Shown: positions 41,497 through 50,796, counted from the stretch's first letter. The stretch is DNA of 64,000 bases from Aalborgiella sp031424795 (GCA_031424795.1 JANPIC010000056.1:1-64000), one strand, 5' to 3'. Numbers and translations are program-made. Notes: generated by a model not told the origin, from the sequence alone.

Positions 41497-43008
41497 TCAA
41501 GCTTCATAACCGAGCAAATTTAGATTCCAATTCACCTTTTTCCAAGCAACAGCTTCTTCACGTAATAAATGAGCTGATTGAGGAAATTCGATTGCCCAGT
41601 CAGGAGGGAATGTCAAAAAGAAATGGTGATTTTCAATTTTTGGAATGGATAGTTTGATACGGCTAATTTCCAAATCATTTCTAGCATGGCACAAAATAAC
41701 AGCTAATCGGAGGCAAAATAGTTGCTGCGCAAACATGGTGTCAGCAAGTTCTAACTCTAATTTTTTTAATTTACCTCTGTGTCCAAATACGAGCAAGCTA
41801 AGCTGGTGTGATTCTGGTACAGCAAATCCTGTAATATCTGCATTGTCTAAAATATATGCACCATGTTTATGGTAATCACTGTGCGAAATCTGACACCCAA
41901 TTTCATGTAATTGGGCTGCCCATTCTAGGGTTTTTAATCTATTTGTTAGGTCGCCGGCGTCAGCCGAAAAGTTGCTTTCAATTTGTGCAAACAAACTAGC
42001 CGCCAATTCAGATACACGATTCGCCTGAGACGTATCAATACAAAAGTTTTTTGCTAAACGCTTGACCGAAGCATTTCGCACATCAATTTGCCCACTTTCG
42101 CGGTCTAGTAAATCATACAAAACACCATGCCGCAATGCACCTTCTGCTAGTTGCATTTCCACAATTTTCAACAAATCAAAGAGTGCACAAAGAATGCTAA
42201 CGCCTCCCGCAATGACAACTCGTCTATCTTCTTTCAAGCCTGCTAGTTTGATACGATCAATATGTTGTGCTTTAATTAGTTTTTCGCGCAGCCATAGCAA
42301 TCCATCGTGGGTCAGGCTAGTTTCAGTCCAACCGGCTGCTTTTAATATATCTGCCACCGCGCCTATCGTACCTGACGAGCCGTAAGCAATATCCCAATCG
42401 TCCCGCTTAAAAGTATTCTGCGATTCATCAAGGATGGCTTTGGCTGCAATTTCAGCCTTGATAAAAGAGGACTCATCAATCTTCCCATTAGAAAAATATT
42501 TAATAGACCAAGCCACACTTCCTACACGGTAAGACGCCATGTGATTTGCTGATAATTGGTGTCCCAAAACAAGTTCTGTTGATCGACCGCCAATATCTAT
42601 AACAAGTCTTTTTTCGTCTGATTGCGGAAGTAAGTGAGAAACGCCTTGGTAGATCAGTCGTGCCTCCTCCTGGCCAGTAATGACATCGATTGGGAATCCT
42701 AAAATTTCAGATCCCTTTACTAAAAAAACATCCCGATTGCGGGCCTCTCTGAGCGTTTGTGTGGCTACTGCTCGAACTTCAGTGGGTTTGAAGTTGGCGA
42801 GGCGCTCACCAAATCGAGCCAAACAATCCCAGCCACGTTGCATAGCTTCTAGGGTTAAGTTTCTATCATCATCAAGGCCATTGCCCTGTCGGACTGTTTC
42901 CTTCAAATACTCGGTACGATGAATTTGACCATGATCTAAATTGCCGATTTCTAGGCGAAAGCTGTTGGACCCTAAATCTACTGCTGCGAGCCGCGTTCCA
43001 TTTTGCAT
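41497..43008 (-). CDS. ppx: Exopolyphosphatase (Ppx/GppA family)
   Basis: A 503-residue enzyme that releases phosphate from polyphosphate ends or hydrolyses pppGpp. The actin-like ATPase domain shows AAVDLGSNSFRLEIG (residues about 8-22), VIDIGGRSTELVLG and AYGSSGTIGAV; the C-terminal HD-like domain has LHEIGCQISHSDYHKHGAYIL. Length is standard for Ppx. It lies 65 bases behind ppk2 on the same strand, probably in one Pho-controlled operon, and a hairpin sits between the two. Ppx against GppA activity cannot be separated by sequence. Confidence 0.93.
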   Translation of the reverse strand: MQNGTRLAAVDLGSNSFRLEIGNLDHGQIHRTEYLKETVRQGNGLDDDRNLTLEAMQRGWDCLARFGERLANFKPTEVRAVATQTLREARNRDVFLVKGSEILGFPIDVITGQEEARLIYQGVSHLLPQSDEKRLVIDIGGRSTELVLGHQLSANHMASYRVGSVAWSIKYFSNGKIDESSFIKAEIAAKAILDESQNTFKRDDWDIAYGSSGTIGAVADILKAAGWTETSLTHDGLLWLREKLIKAQHIDRIKLAGLKEDRRVVIAGGVSILCALFDLLKIVEMQLAEGALRHGVLYDLLDRESGQIDVRNASVKRLAKNFCIDTSQANRVSELAASLFAQIESNFSADAGDLTNRLKTLEWAAQLHEIGCQISHSDYHKHGAYILDNADITGFAVPESHQLSLLVFGHRGKLKKLELELADTMFAQQLFCLRLAVILCHARNDLEISRIKLSIPKIENHHFFLTFPPDWAIEFPQSAHLLREEAVAWKKVNWNLNLLGYEA

Positions 43009-43037
43009 ACTAATTTTTCTAAATAACTAAAGCATAG

Positions 43038-43057
43038 CATTCCCAAGCGCGGGAATG
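43038..43057. other. Hairpin between ppk2 and ppx
   Basis: Arms CATTCCC and GGGAATG with a six-base loop lie in the 65-base gap. There is no T run on the minus strand, so it is more likely an mRNA stability or processing element than a terminator; it could give different levels of Ppk2 and Ppx. Confidence 0.55.
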
Positions 43058-43073
43058 TCTGGCATGACGGGCG

Positions 43074-44000
43074 CTAATAGCGTGACGGAACAACTAGCTC
43101 ATTTGGTACGGGGCGTCTTACATAGTCGTCATGTCGTTCTCTAGGTGGCAATATGACTTCAGGATGATCAACTTCTTGGTATTCAATTTGGCTTAGCAGA
43201 TGATGGATGCAGTTTAAGCGTGCTTTCTTTTTATCATCTGCTTCCACAACCCACCACGGAGCCTCTGGGATGTGCGTTCGCTCAAGCATAATTTCTTTTG
43301 CTTTTGTGTATTCTTCCCACCGACGGCGAGACTCCAAGTCCATAGGGCTCAATTTCCATTGTTTTAGTGGATCATGAATGCGACCTAAAAATCGTATACT
43401 TTGCTCTTCGTCGGAAATTGAAAACCAGTATTTGATAAGAGTAATGCCAGAGCGGGTCAGCATCTTTTCAAATTCAGGAACAGTACGGAAAAATTCTTCG
43501 TACTGTTGGTCATCACAAAATCCCATCACCCGCTCAACACCAGCACGGTTATACCAACTGCGGTCAAAAAGTACGATTTCGCCTGCAGCCGGCAAGTGTG
43601 CAATAAAACGCTGAAAGTACCATTGAGTTCTTTCTCTATCGCTGGGGGCGGGTAGTGCCGCAACGCGACAAACGCGTGGATTTAGCCTTTGCGTGATGCG
43701 CTTGATAACACCACCTTTTCCTGCCGCATCTCTGCCTTCAAATAGAATTACCACTTTCTTGTCCGTTTTAACGATCCAGTCTTGCAGCTTTACTAACTCA
43801 GCTTGCATTCTGAACAGTTCACGAAAATATATCCGGCGGCTTTCACGGTATTCGTCTGTTTCAGTAGCTAACAGAGCATGAATTTCATCGGTATTTTGAT
43901 CATCGTGTTCAAGCTCACGTTCCTCGTCATAGCTATCGTTTAATTCTTCACGAATTCGTTGTATCAATTGCTCATGTGTTTTGGTCACTTTTTGCTCCAC
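43074..44000 (-). CDS. ppk2: Polyphosphate kinase 2
   Basis: A 308-residue PPK2 of the single-domain type, which transfers phosphate between polyphosphate and nucleoside diphosphates. Walker A FEGRDAAGKGGVIKR at residues about 87-101, a lid module RVAALPAPSDRERTQWYF and Walker B EIVLFDRSWYNRAGVERVMGF are present. The N-terminal 60 residues are acidic and helical. A Pho box lies 48 bases upstream. In relatives ppk1 is usually close to this locus; here it is absent from the window, so PPK2 may be the only polyphosphate kinase nearby. Confidence 0.93.
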   Translation of the reverse strand: MEQKVTKTHEQLIQRIREELNDSYDEERELEHDDQNTDEIHALLATETDEYRESRRIYFRELFRMQAELVKLQDWIVKTDKKVVILFEGRDAAGKGGVIKRITQRLNPRVCRVAALPAPSDRERTQWYFQRFIAHLPAAGEIVLFDRSWYNRAGVERVMGFCDDQQYEEFFRTVPEFEKMLTRSGITLIKYWFSISDEEQSIRFLGRIHDPLKQWKLSPMDLESRRRWEEYTKAKEIMLERTHIPEAPWWVVEADDKKKARLNCIHHLLSQIEYQEVDHPEVILPPRERHDDYVRRPVPNELVVPSRY

Positions 44001-44047
44001 AGTTGGCTATTAGCGAGTTTGTAAGACTCAAACCATAAAATAAGTGT

Positions 44048-44065
44048 ATGACAGCGTTGTGACAG
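44048..44065 (-). promoter_or_regulatory. Pho box of ppk2-ppx
   Basis: On the minus strand CTGTCAC-AACG-CTGTCAT is a nearly perfect PhoB box. TATGGT follows exactly ten bases downstream as a -10 candidate, and the ppk2 start is 48 bases away. Confidence 0.88.
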
Positions 44066-44120
44066 TTTCGAGTAGCTTAATGCATTGTTAGTGAATGATT
44101 ATTTTGATTTAAATACTGGT

Positions 44121-44138
44121 TTGTCACACAATTGACAT
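44121..44138 (+). promoter_or_regulatory. Pho box of pstSCAB-phoUBR
   Basis: TTGTCAC-ACAA-TTGACAT matches the two seven-base units and four-base spacer of a PhoB site. TAAAGT follows ten bases downstream, and pstS begins 51 bases after the box. Confidence 0.85.
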
Positions 44139-44189
44139 AAATACTACTTAAAGTACTTTCATTGTTCAACAACCAATGAGGGCTTCTCA

Positions 44190-45233
44190 ATGAAATTCGC
44201 ATCTAAATTCACTCTGGTTTCTATTGCCGGTTTGGCTGCTGTGACTTACTCTTTCGGTGCAATAGCACAAGACGTAACGGGAGCTGGCGCGTCATTTCCG
44301 GCACCTTTGTATTCGAAATGGGCTTCTGATTACAACAAGGCGACTGGCGTCAAAATCAATTACCAATCTGTGGGTTCTGGTGCAGGCATCAAACAAATTG
44401 ATGCTAAAACGGTTGATTTTGGCGCTTCTGATATGCCATTGAAAGACGATGAGCTGAAAGCCAAAGGTTTGGTGCAATTCCCAACTGTTATTGGTGGTGT
44501 TGTGCCGGTAGTCAACATCAAAGGTATTACACCAGGCCAATTGAAGCTTAATGGTCAAGTTCTTGGTGATATTTATTTGGGGAAAATTACAAAATGGGAT
44601 GATGCCGCTATCAAGGCTCTGAACCCTGCGCTTGCGTTGCCGTCAGATGTAATTTCGCCAGTTCGTCGTGCAGACGGTTCAGGTACAAGCTTCATCTTTA
44701 CCAACTACTTGAGCAAAGTTAATGCTGAGTGGAAGTCAAAAGTAGGAGAGGGTACAGCTGTGAATTGGCCTGTAGGCGCCGGTGGTAAAGGTAATGAGGG
44801 TGTCGCAGCATTTGTGAATCGTTTGCCAAATTCAATTGGTTATGTTGAATATGCCTATGTGAAGCAAAATAAGATGACGTTCGCAGTTATGCAAAATGCA
44901 GCTGGTACTTTTGTATCGCCAGACGATTTGACGTTCAAGGCCGCCGCCGCTGGCGCAGATTGGGCAAAGAGCTTCTATCAAATTTTGACGAACCAAGCTG
45001 GTAAAGAGGCATGGCCGTTGACGGGTGCTACATTTATTTTGATGCATAAAGCGCAAGATAAGCCTGTGCAAGCAGGAGCCACATTGAAGTTTTTTGATTG
45101 GGGCTACAAAAACGGTGATAAAACTGCCGAAGATTTGGATTATTCGCCTATGCCTGCAAGCGTCAAAACCGCGATTGAAAAATCATGGTCTGAGATTAAG
45201 GATGCCACTGGCAAGTCTGTTGCGATTAAATGA
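44190..45233 (+). CDS. pstS: Phosphate ABC transporter substrate-binding protein
   Basis: A 347-residue periplasmic binding protein for inorganic phosphate. Residues 1-26 are a signal peptide (ending GAIAQ); the mature start DVTGAGASFPAPLYSKWA and the phosphate-contact segments SVGSGAGIKQI, DFGASDMPL and RADGSGTSFIFTNYL are typical. Length is standard. It is first in the pst-pho operon, controlled by the Pho box upstream. PstC follows after 34 bases. Confidence 0.97.
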   Translation: MKFASKFTLVSIAGLAAVTYSFGAIAQDVTGAGASFPAPLYSKWASDYNKATGVKINYQSVGSGAGIKQIDAKTVDFGASDMPLKDDELKAKGLVQFPTVIGGVVPVVNIKGITPGQLKLNGQVLGDIYLGKITKWDDAAIKALNPALALPSDVISPVRRADGSGTSFIFTNYLSKVNAEWKSKVGEGTAVNWPVGAGGKGNEGVAAFVNRLPNSIGYVEYAYVKQNKMTFAVMQNAAGTFVSPDDLTFKAAAAGADWAKSFYQILTNQAGKEAWPLTGATFILMHKAQDKPVQAGATLKFFDWGYKNGDKTAEDLDYSPMPASVKTAIEKSWSEIKDATGKSVAIK

Positions 45234-45267
45234 TTAGAAGTTAATTAATTTACTTACGGAGTAAAAA

Positions 45268-46284
45268 GTGTCGTCAACACTCCCAGTCAGCAATATGCCT
45301 CGTGGATTTTCCAAGACTACTGCAAAGCCCCCTTTGAAAACTCCTAAAGGTTTGGGCGTGTTGCCCGACAAGCTTTTTGGAATTGCGGCAAAAAGTGCTG
45401 CAATACTAACGCTAGTTATGCTGCTGGGGATATTGTTATCCTTGGTTATTGGCGCCTTTCCTGCAATACAAAAGTTTGGTTTTGGCTTTTTAACCAGCAG
45501 TACTTGGGATCCAGTTAAGGAAGACTTTGGCGGCTTGGTCATGATCTATGGCACGTTGGCCACGTCATTTATCGCACTGTTGATTGCGGTGCCGGTGAGT
45601 TTTGGAATCGCATTATTTCTTACGGAGCTTTCGCCCTCTTGGTTAAAAAGACCATTAGGAACAGCGATTGAACTGTTAGCAGCAGTGCCATCGATTGTTT
45701 ATGGCATGTGGGGCTTATTGGTTTTCGGTCCCATTCTTGCAACTTACGTGCAGCAGCCCTTGCAGTCGTTGTTGAAAGATGTTCCATTTTTAGGTGGTTT
45801 GGTTTCTGGTCCGCCAGTTGGCATTGGCATACTATCAGCAGGCATTATCTTGGCAATCATGATCATTCCATTCATTGCATCCGTGATGCGTGATGTGTTT
45901 GAGGTCACGCCGCCACTACTCAAGGAATCTGCTTACGCTTTGGGGTCAACTACTTGGGAGGTTATGTCGAAAGTGGTTTTGCCGTACACCAAGGCTGGTG
46001 TAGTTGGTGGCATCATGCTGGGGCTTGGACGTGCTCTGGGTGAAACAATGGCTGTCACGTTCATTATTGGAAACACGAATCAGCTGAATTCATTAAGCGT
46101 ATTTGAAGCGGCGAATAGCATCACATCTGCATTGGCAAATGAATTCGCGGAAGCTGGTGCCGGCTTGCATCAAGCATCGTTGTTTTATCTTGGTTTGGTT
46201 TTGTTTTTCATTACTTTTGTGGTTTTAACCCTGTCCAAATTACTGCTCACGCAACTGAAAAAGAGTGAGGGAACAAAGTCATGA
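45268..46284 (+). CDS. pstC: Phosphate ABC transporter permease PstC
   Basis: A 338-residue inner-membrane permease with six helices and the ABC-permease EAA loop at EVTPPLLKESAYALGSTTWEVMSKVVLP, followed by GIMLGLGRALGETMAVTFIIGN. An N-terminal cytosolic tail of about 40 residues precedes helix 1. The start is GTG at 45268; the end overlaps pstA by four bases. Confidence 0.96.
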   Translation: MSSTLPVSNMPRGFSKTTAKPPLKTPKGLGVLPDKLFGIAAKSAAILTLVMLLGILLSLVIGAFPAIQKFGFGFLTSSTWDPVKEDFGGLVMIYGTLATSFIALLIAVPVSFGIALFLTELSPSWLKRPLGTAIELLAAVPSIVYGMWGLLVFGPILATYVQQPLQSLLKDVPFLGGLVSGPPVGIGILSAGIILAIMIIPFIASVMRDVFEVTPPLLKESAYALGSTTWEVMSKVVLPYTKAGVVGGIMLGLGRALGETMAVTFIIGNTNQLNSLSVFEAANSITSALANEFAEAGAGLHQASLFYLGLVLFFITFVVLTLSKLLLTQLKKSEGTKS

Positions 46285-47165
46285 TAACAAGCGAAAAACT
46301 GGTGAATGCAGAAGCTATTAAATCATTGCGGGTGCAGAAGTTTAATCAACGAAATCGAACAAATAAAATCGCTTTGGTGTTGTCATTGCTTGCTATGTGT
46401 TTCGGGCTTTTTTGGTTGATTTGGATACTTTGGGAAACCATTCGACTCGGTGTCGGTGGATTGACGGTGGCAACATTAACGCAAATGACTCCGCCGCCTA
46501 ATGAAGTTGGTGGTATTGCTAATGCTATATATGGATCATTTTTGATGGTTTTATTGGCAACTTTTGTCGGTACGCCGATTGGCATCATGGCTGGTATTTA
46601 TCTGGCGGAATACGAAACAAAAAGCTGGTTGGCGAATACGACTAGGTTTGTAAACGATATCTTGCTCTCAGCGCCCTCTATTGTGATTGGCTTGTTCGTC
46701 TATGCCGTGATCGTGACGCGTTTCAAATCGTTTTCCGGTTGGGCCGGCGTGATTGCATTGGCAATGATTGCTATCCCAGTGGTTATTCGCACAACAGAAA
46801 ATATGCTTCAGCTTGTGCCCGCTGGCTTGCGTGAGGCTGCATATGCTTTAGGTGCTCCCAAATGGAAAGTAATCACAAAAATTACATTACGGGCTGCGAG
46901 GGCTGGCGTTGTTACGGGGTTATTGCTTGCTGTCGCCCGCATCTCTGGCGAAACTGCGCCACTGCTATTTACGGCATTGAATAATCAGTTTTGGACATCA
47001 AGTTTAAGTGAACCAATGGCAAGTTTACCTGTCACTATTTTTAAATTTGCGATGAGCCCGTATGAAAATTGGCAGCAATTAGCTTGGGCAGGGGTCTTTC
47101 TTATTACCGTGGCTGTCTTAGGCTTGAATATATTGGCCCGTGTTATCACTCGTAGTAAAAACTAA
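46281..47165 (+). CDS. pstA: Phosphate ABC transporter permease PstA
   Basis: A 294-residue partner permease with six helices and the EAA loop LVPAGLREAAYALGAPKWKVITKITLRAA, then GLLLAVARISGETAPLLFTAL. The first helix follows a basic 30-residue tail. Overlap with pstC and a nine-base gap to pstB imply one transcript. Confidence 0.96.
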   Translation: MITSEKLVNAEAIKSLRVQKFNQRNRTNKIALVLSLLAMCFGLFWLIWILWETIRLGVGGLTVATLTQMTPPPNEVGGIANAIYGSFLMVLLATFVGTPIGIMAGIYLAEYETKSWLANTTRFVNDILLSAPSIVIGLFVYAVIVTRFKSFSGWAGVIALAMIAIPVVIRTTENMLQLVPAGLREAAYALGAPKWKVITKITLRAARAGVVTGLLLAVARISGETAPLLFTALNNQFWTSSLSEPMASLPVTIFKFAMSPYENWQQLAWAGVFLITVAVLGLNILARVITRSKN

Positions 47166-47174
47166 TTTAATGCA

Positions 47175-47945
47175 ATGCTAAATAATAATCAACTTTCAAA
47201 ACTATCTGTTCAAGATTTACATTTTTATTATGGAAAATTTCACGCCCTAAAAGGAATAAATCTTGAAATTCCTGAAAAAAAAGTAACTGCTTTTATTGGT
47301 CCATCCGGATGCGGTAAATCTACGTTGCTGCGTACTTTTAATCGCATGTTTGAGTTGTATCCAGAGCAGCGTGCTACCGGTGCGATCAAACTTGATGGCC
47401 AGGATTTGTTAACTTCTAAAGAGGACGTTGCTCTCATTCGTGCAAAAATTGGGATGGTATTTCAAAAACCAACGCCATTCCCGATGTCTATTTATGACAA
47501 CGTTGCTTTCGGTGTAAAGCTATTTGAAAATTTGAATGCCACTGACCTCGAAGAACGCGTCGAGTGGGCTTTGCGAAAAGCTGCATTGTGGACTGAAGTT
47601 AAGGACAAATTGAATCAGTCTGGTTCGGGCTTGTCTGGCGGCCAACAGCAACGCTTGTGCATCGCTCGAGGTATTGCGATTAAGCCTGAGGTGCTACTTT
47701 TGGATGAACCGTGTTCGGCACTAGATCCAATCTCAACATCAAAAATTGAAGAGCTGATTACTGAGCTGAAATCAGACTATACAGTTCTTATTGTTACGCA
47801 CAATATGCAGCAAGCTGCGCGATGCAGTGACTATACGGCTTATATGTATTTGGGTGATTTGATTGAATTTGGTGCGACAGACGAGTTGTTTTTCAAACCA
47901 AATCGAAAAGAAACAGAAGATTACATCACGGGTCGTTTCGGTTAA
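47175..47945 (+). CDS. pstB: Phosphate ABC transporter ATP-binding protein PstB
   Basis: A 256-residue ABC ATPase for phosphate import. Walker A GPSGCGKSTLLRTFNRM, Q-loop GMVFQKPTPFPMSIYDNVAFG, signature LSGGQQQRLCIARGIA and Walker B VLLLDEPCSALDP are intact, and the H-loop VTHNMQQAARCSDYTA follows. Length is standard. PstB together with PhoU and PhoR signals phosphate sufficiency. Confidence 0.97.
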   Translation: MLNNNQLSKLSVQDLHFYYGKFHALKGINLEIPEKKVTAFIGPSGCGKSTLLRTFNRMFELYPEQRATGAIKLDGQDLLTSKEDVALIRAKIGMVFQKPTPFPMSIYDNVAFGVKLFENLNATDLEERVEWALRKAALWTEVKDKLNQSGSGLSGGQQQRLCIARGIAIKPEVLLLDEPCSALDPISTSKIEELITELKSDYTVLIVTHNMQQAARCSDYTAYMYLGDLIEFGATDELFFKPNRKETEDYITGRFG

Positions 47946-47966
47946 AAATACTTATAGGAATTTAGC

Positions 47967-48668
47967 ATGCCAGATAAACATTTGTCTACACAATTTGACA
48001 GCGAACTCAACGGCGTATCTTCAAAAGTTATGGAGATGGGTGGTTTGGTTGAGGAACAGATCAGGTTGGCAATTCAGTCGCTTTCGACGTTCAGCGTTGA
48101 TGCCGCCAATCAAGTTACTGATGCCGAAAATCGCGTGAATACGATGGAGGTCGATATTGATCGAGATTTGTCTTCAATCATTGCGCGCAGACAGCCTACG
48201 GCTAGAGATTTACGGTTACTTATTGCAATTTCTAAAACGACGGCAAATTTAGAGCGTGCCGGCGATGAGGCCGATAAGATTGCTCGCATGGTTAAGTCGA
48301 TCCTTCATAGTGGATCGGCACGAGCGCTTCCTTCAGCCGATTTAAGGTTGGCTGCTGATTTGGCGTCAAACCAGTTGCGCAAGGCACTAGATAGTTTTGC
48401 GCGTCTTGATACTGCCATGGCTGTTGGCATTCTGAAGGAAGACGACATTATTGACAAAGAGTTCGATGGTTTTGTTCGTAAGCTGATTACTTACATGATG
48501 GAAGACCCTAGGACCATATCTGCAAGTTTAGATTTGTTGTTTGTCGCAAAAGCGATCGAACGTATTGGTGATCATGCCAAGAATATCGCTGAAGTTGTGA
48601 TTTATATTGTCAAAGGCGCTGACGTCAGACATACCACAATGGCGGAAATTGAATCCGCAGTTAAGTAG
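47967..48668 (+). CDS. phoU: Phosphate signalling regulator PhoU
   Basis: A 233-residue cytosolic protein made of two three-helix repeats, each with an E/DxxxD metal motif. The repeat pattern is seen at residues about 15-115 (LVEEQIRLAIQSL, ERAGDEADKIARM) and 125-225 (AIERIGDHAKNIAEVVIYIV). PhoU links PstB to PhoR to switch off the Pho regulon when phosphate is plentiful. phoB begins 16 bases after it. Confidence 0.96.
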   Translation: MPDKHLSTQFDSELNGVSSKVMEMGGLVEEQIRLAIQSLSTFSVDAANQVTDAENRVNTMEVDIDRDLSSIIARRQPTARDLRLLIAISKTTANLERAGDEADKIARMVKSILHSGSARALPSADLRLAADLASNQLRKALDSFARLDTAMAVGILKEDDIIDKEFDGFVRKLITYMMEDPRTISASLDLLFVAKAIERIGDHAKNIAEVVIYIVKGADVRHTTMAEIESAVK

Positions 48669-48684
48669 TTGTAATTTCCTGCTC

Positions 48685-49392
48685 ATGAAAACTACCCCTC
48701 GAGTACTTATTGTCGAAGATGAGCCAGCGATTGCTGAGTTGCTAACGATTAACCTCAAGCACAACGGTTTTGCACCCGTCTGGGCTGGTGATGGTGTCGC
48801 GGCACAACGTGAACTTGATATCAGTTTGCCAGACGTTATTTTGTTGGATTGGATGTTGCCAGGTCAAAGTGGCTTGAGCCTAGCGCGCAAATGGCGTGCT
48901 GATCCACGAACGAAAGACGTGCCCGTTATTTTGTTGACGGCGAAGAGTGATGAATCCGACAAGATTGCTGGTTTAGATGCAGGTGCTGATGACTACATCA
49001 CCAAACCTTTCTCTATCAAAGAAATGCTTGCCCGTTTACGTGCTGTTTTAAGAAGGCGTACTCCTGAAATAAATTCGCAAACTTTGGCACTTGGCGAATT
49101 ATTACTCGACGGCGCTACGCATCGCGTTACATTTCAGGATTCAGCATTGAAACTTGGACCGACAGAGTTTAAACTTCTGCAGCATTTGATGACTTATCCT
49201 GAACGCGTTCATAGTCGCGGACAATTGTTGGATAAAGTTTGGGGCGATCACGTGTACATCGAAGAGCGCACTGTCGATGTTCACATCAAGAGGTTGCGTG
49301 AAGCTTTGGGGCATGGTGGAGCACACGTCGAAACTGTTCGCGGTACTGGATATCGTATTACAGCGCAAGCATCTACTATTTCAGTGAAGTAG
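48685..49392 (+). CDS. phoB: Phosphate regulon response regulator PhoB
   Basis: A 235-residue OmpR-type regulator. The receiver domain (residues 1-120) has the acidic pair EDEP, the phospho-accepting Asp in VILLDWMLPGQSGL and the conserved Lys in DDYITKPF. The C-terminal winged helix has LLDKVWGDHVYIEERTVDVHIKRLREAL. I choose ATG 48685 because the longer open frame would overlap phoU by 62 bases with unrelated residues. It is the predicted activator at the three Pho boxes of this window. Confidence 0.96.
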   Translation: MKTTPRVLIVEDEPAIAELLTINLKHNGFAPVWAGDGVAAQRELDISLPDVILLDWMLPGQSGLSLARKWRADPRTKDVPVILLTAKSDESDKIAGLDAGADDYITKPFSIKEMLARLRAVLRRRTPEINSQTLALGELLLDGATHRVTFQDSALKLGPTEFKLLQHLMTYPERVHSRGQLLDKVWGDHVYIEERTVDVHIKRLREALGHGGAHVETVRGTGYRITAQASTISVK

Positions 49393-49401
49393 CGCAACAA
49401 G

Positions 49402-50769
49402 ATGTGGCGATTTCTTGAGGTGATATTTTGGCAGCTTGCTGGAGCTGCCGTGCTTGTATTTGTAGCTTTTCAATTTAATTTCAATTTAGATTTTCTATTA
49501 ATTGCGCTTATTGGAGCGTTGTGCGGTGTGTTGGTTTGGTTGTTTATCAACTTCAACCGTAGCAGCCGTTACTTGGATTGGCTTCGATCAGGCGATGTGT
49601 CGGAGGCTCCAAAGCTAAATGGCGTTTGGGGAGAAGCGACGGACCGCACACGCCGGTTGTTGCGAGAGCAGATAAAAACATTGAATAGTAGCAACAAAAG
49701 GCTAGATGATTTTCTGGCTGCAATACAAGCGTCCCCAAACGGTGTGATTTTGCTAGATGCAAATGCCCAAATTGAGTGGTGCAATTTGACTGCAGCAAGT
49801 CATTTTGATCTAAATCCTACTGCAGATATTTCACAACATATAGGTAATTTAGTTCGCGACCCTGTTTTTGCTGCTTACTTCGCTGCTGAAAATTTTGTAG
49901 GTGAAGTGACTATTTCTGGAAAAAACACTGCAACTAGCCGAGCCAGTAGATTGGCTGTGCAAATTCATCCTTATGGGCAGGGTAAGAAATTACTTTTATC
50001 TAACGATGTCACAGGGCGCGAAGCGGCTGAGTTTATGCGCAGAGATTTCGTAGCCAATGTCTCGCATGAAATTCGCACGCCATTGACTGTACTGAATGGC
50101 TTTGTTGAGACACTCCAAACATTGGATTTGGATGAAGCAGAACGCATAAAATATTTAGGATTGATGGAGCAACAAACACAGCGCATGCAATCACTTGTGA
50201 GTGATTTGTTGATACTTTCTAGGCTCGAGGGCAGCCCGTCCCCTCTTTCGGACATTTGGATTAGCGCCGATGCGCTGGTGACTTCTTGTGAACTAGAAGC
50301 AAAAGCGTTGAAGGCTGATATAGCAATTAAATTAGGGGATGCAAAAGTCACATCTGATGCCATCGAAAATTTAATTTTTGAAGTTCAGCCAAATCTTGAA
50401 TTGGCTGGTTCACAAACTGAATTGTTGAGTGCCATGTGCAATTTGGTCAATAATGCTATTCGATACACGCCTGTCGAAGGGAAAATTTGTGTTTCGTTGC
50501 TAGTTTCGGATCGTGGCAGCGCAGTTTTTTCGGTGACAGATACTGGTTCTGGCATCTCTTCAGAGCATCTGCCTCGTTTGACTGAGCGCTTTTATCGTGT
50601 GGACACCAGCCGCTCGCGTGAATCTGGCGGCACTGGATTGGGTTTGGCTATTGTCAAACATGTCGTACAGCGTCACGGTGGCGAGCTGAAAATCTCAAGC
50701 ACACTTGGCAAAGGCTCAACTTTTTTCTTTACATTACCAAATTATAGAGTTCGATTCAAAAAAACTTAG
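49402..50769 (+). CDS. phoR: Phosphate regulon sensor kinase PhoR
   Basis: A 455-residue membrane histidine kinase. Two hydrophobic helices are at about 8-26 and 29-50, followed by a basic linker, a PAS domain (about 105-205), the dimerisation domain with phospho-His in NVSHEIRTPLTVLNGFVETL, and the ATPase with NLVNNAIRYTP, DTGSGISSEHL and GTGLGLAIVKHVV. It lies nine bases after phoB. It has no large periplasmic domain, in keeping with PhoR sensing through the Pst-PhoU complex. Confidence 0.96.
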   Translation: MWRFLEVIFWQLAGAAVLVFVAFQFNFNLDFLLIALIGALCGVLVWLFINFNRSSRYLDWLRSGDVSEAPKLNGVWGEATDRTRRLLREQIKTLNSSNKRLDDFLAAIQASPNGVILLDANAQIEWCNLTAASHFDLNPTADISQHIGNLVRDPVFAAYFAAENFVGEVTISGKNTATSRASRLAVQIHPYGQGKKLLLSNDVTGREAAEFMRRDFVANVSHEIRTPLTVLNGFVETLQTLDLDEAERIKYLGLMEQQTQRMQSLVSDLLILSRLEGSPSPLSDIWISADALVTSCELEAKALKADIAIKLGDAKVTSDAIENLIFEVQPNLELAGSQTELLSAMCNLVNNAIRYTPVEGKICVSLLVSDRGSAVFSVTDTGSGISSEHLPRLTERFYRVDTSRSRESGGTGLGLAIVKHVVQRHGGELKISSTLGKGSTFFFTLPNYRVRFKKT

Positions 50770-50796
50770 TCGCAAGTTCGGCGTAAGGACAAAAAT

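Noticed and set aside
46305..46330. GAAGCTATTAAATC in pstA resembles the repeat hairpin
   Set aside because: No second arm and no CTCTAGCCGG end at the expected distance.
48181..48200. GGCTAGAG in phoU resembles the end of the 46-base repeat
   Set aside because: The rest of the 46 bases does not match, and the residues (RRQPTARDLRLL) are normal PhoU sequence.
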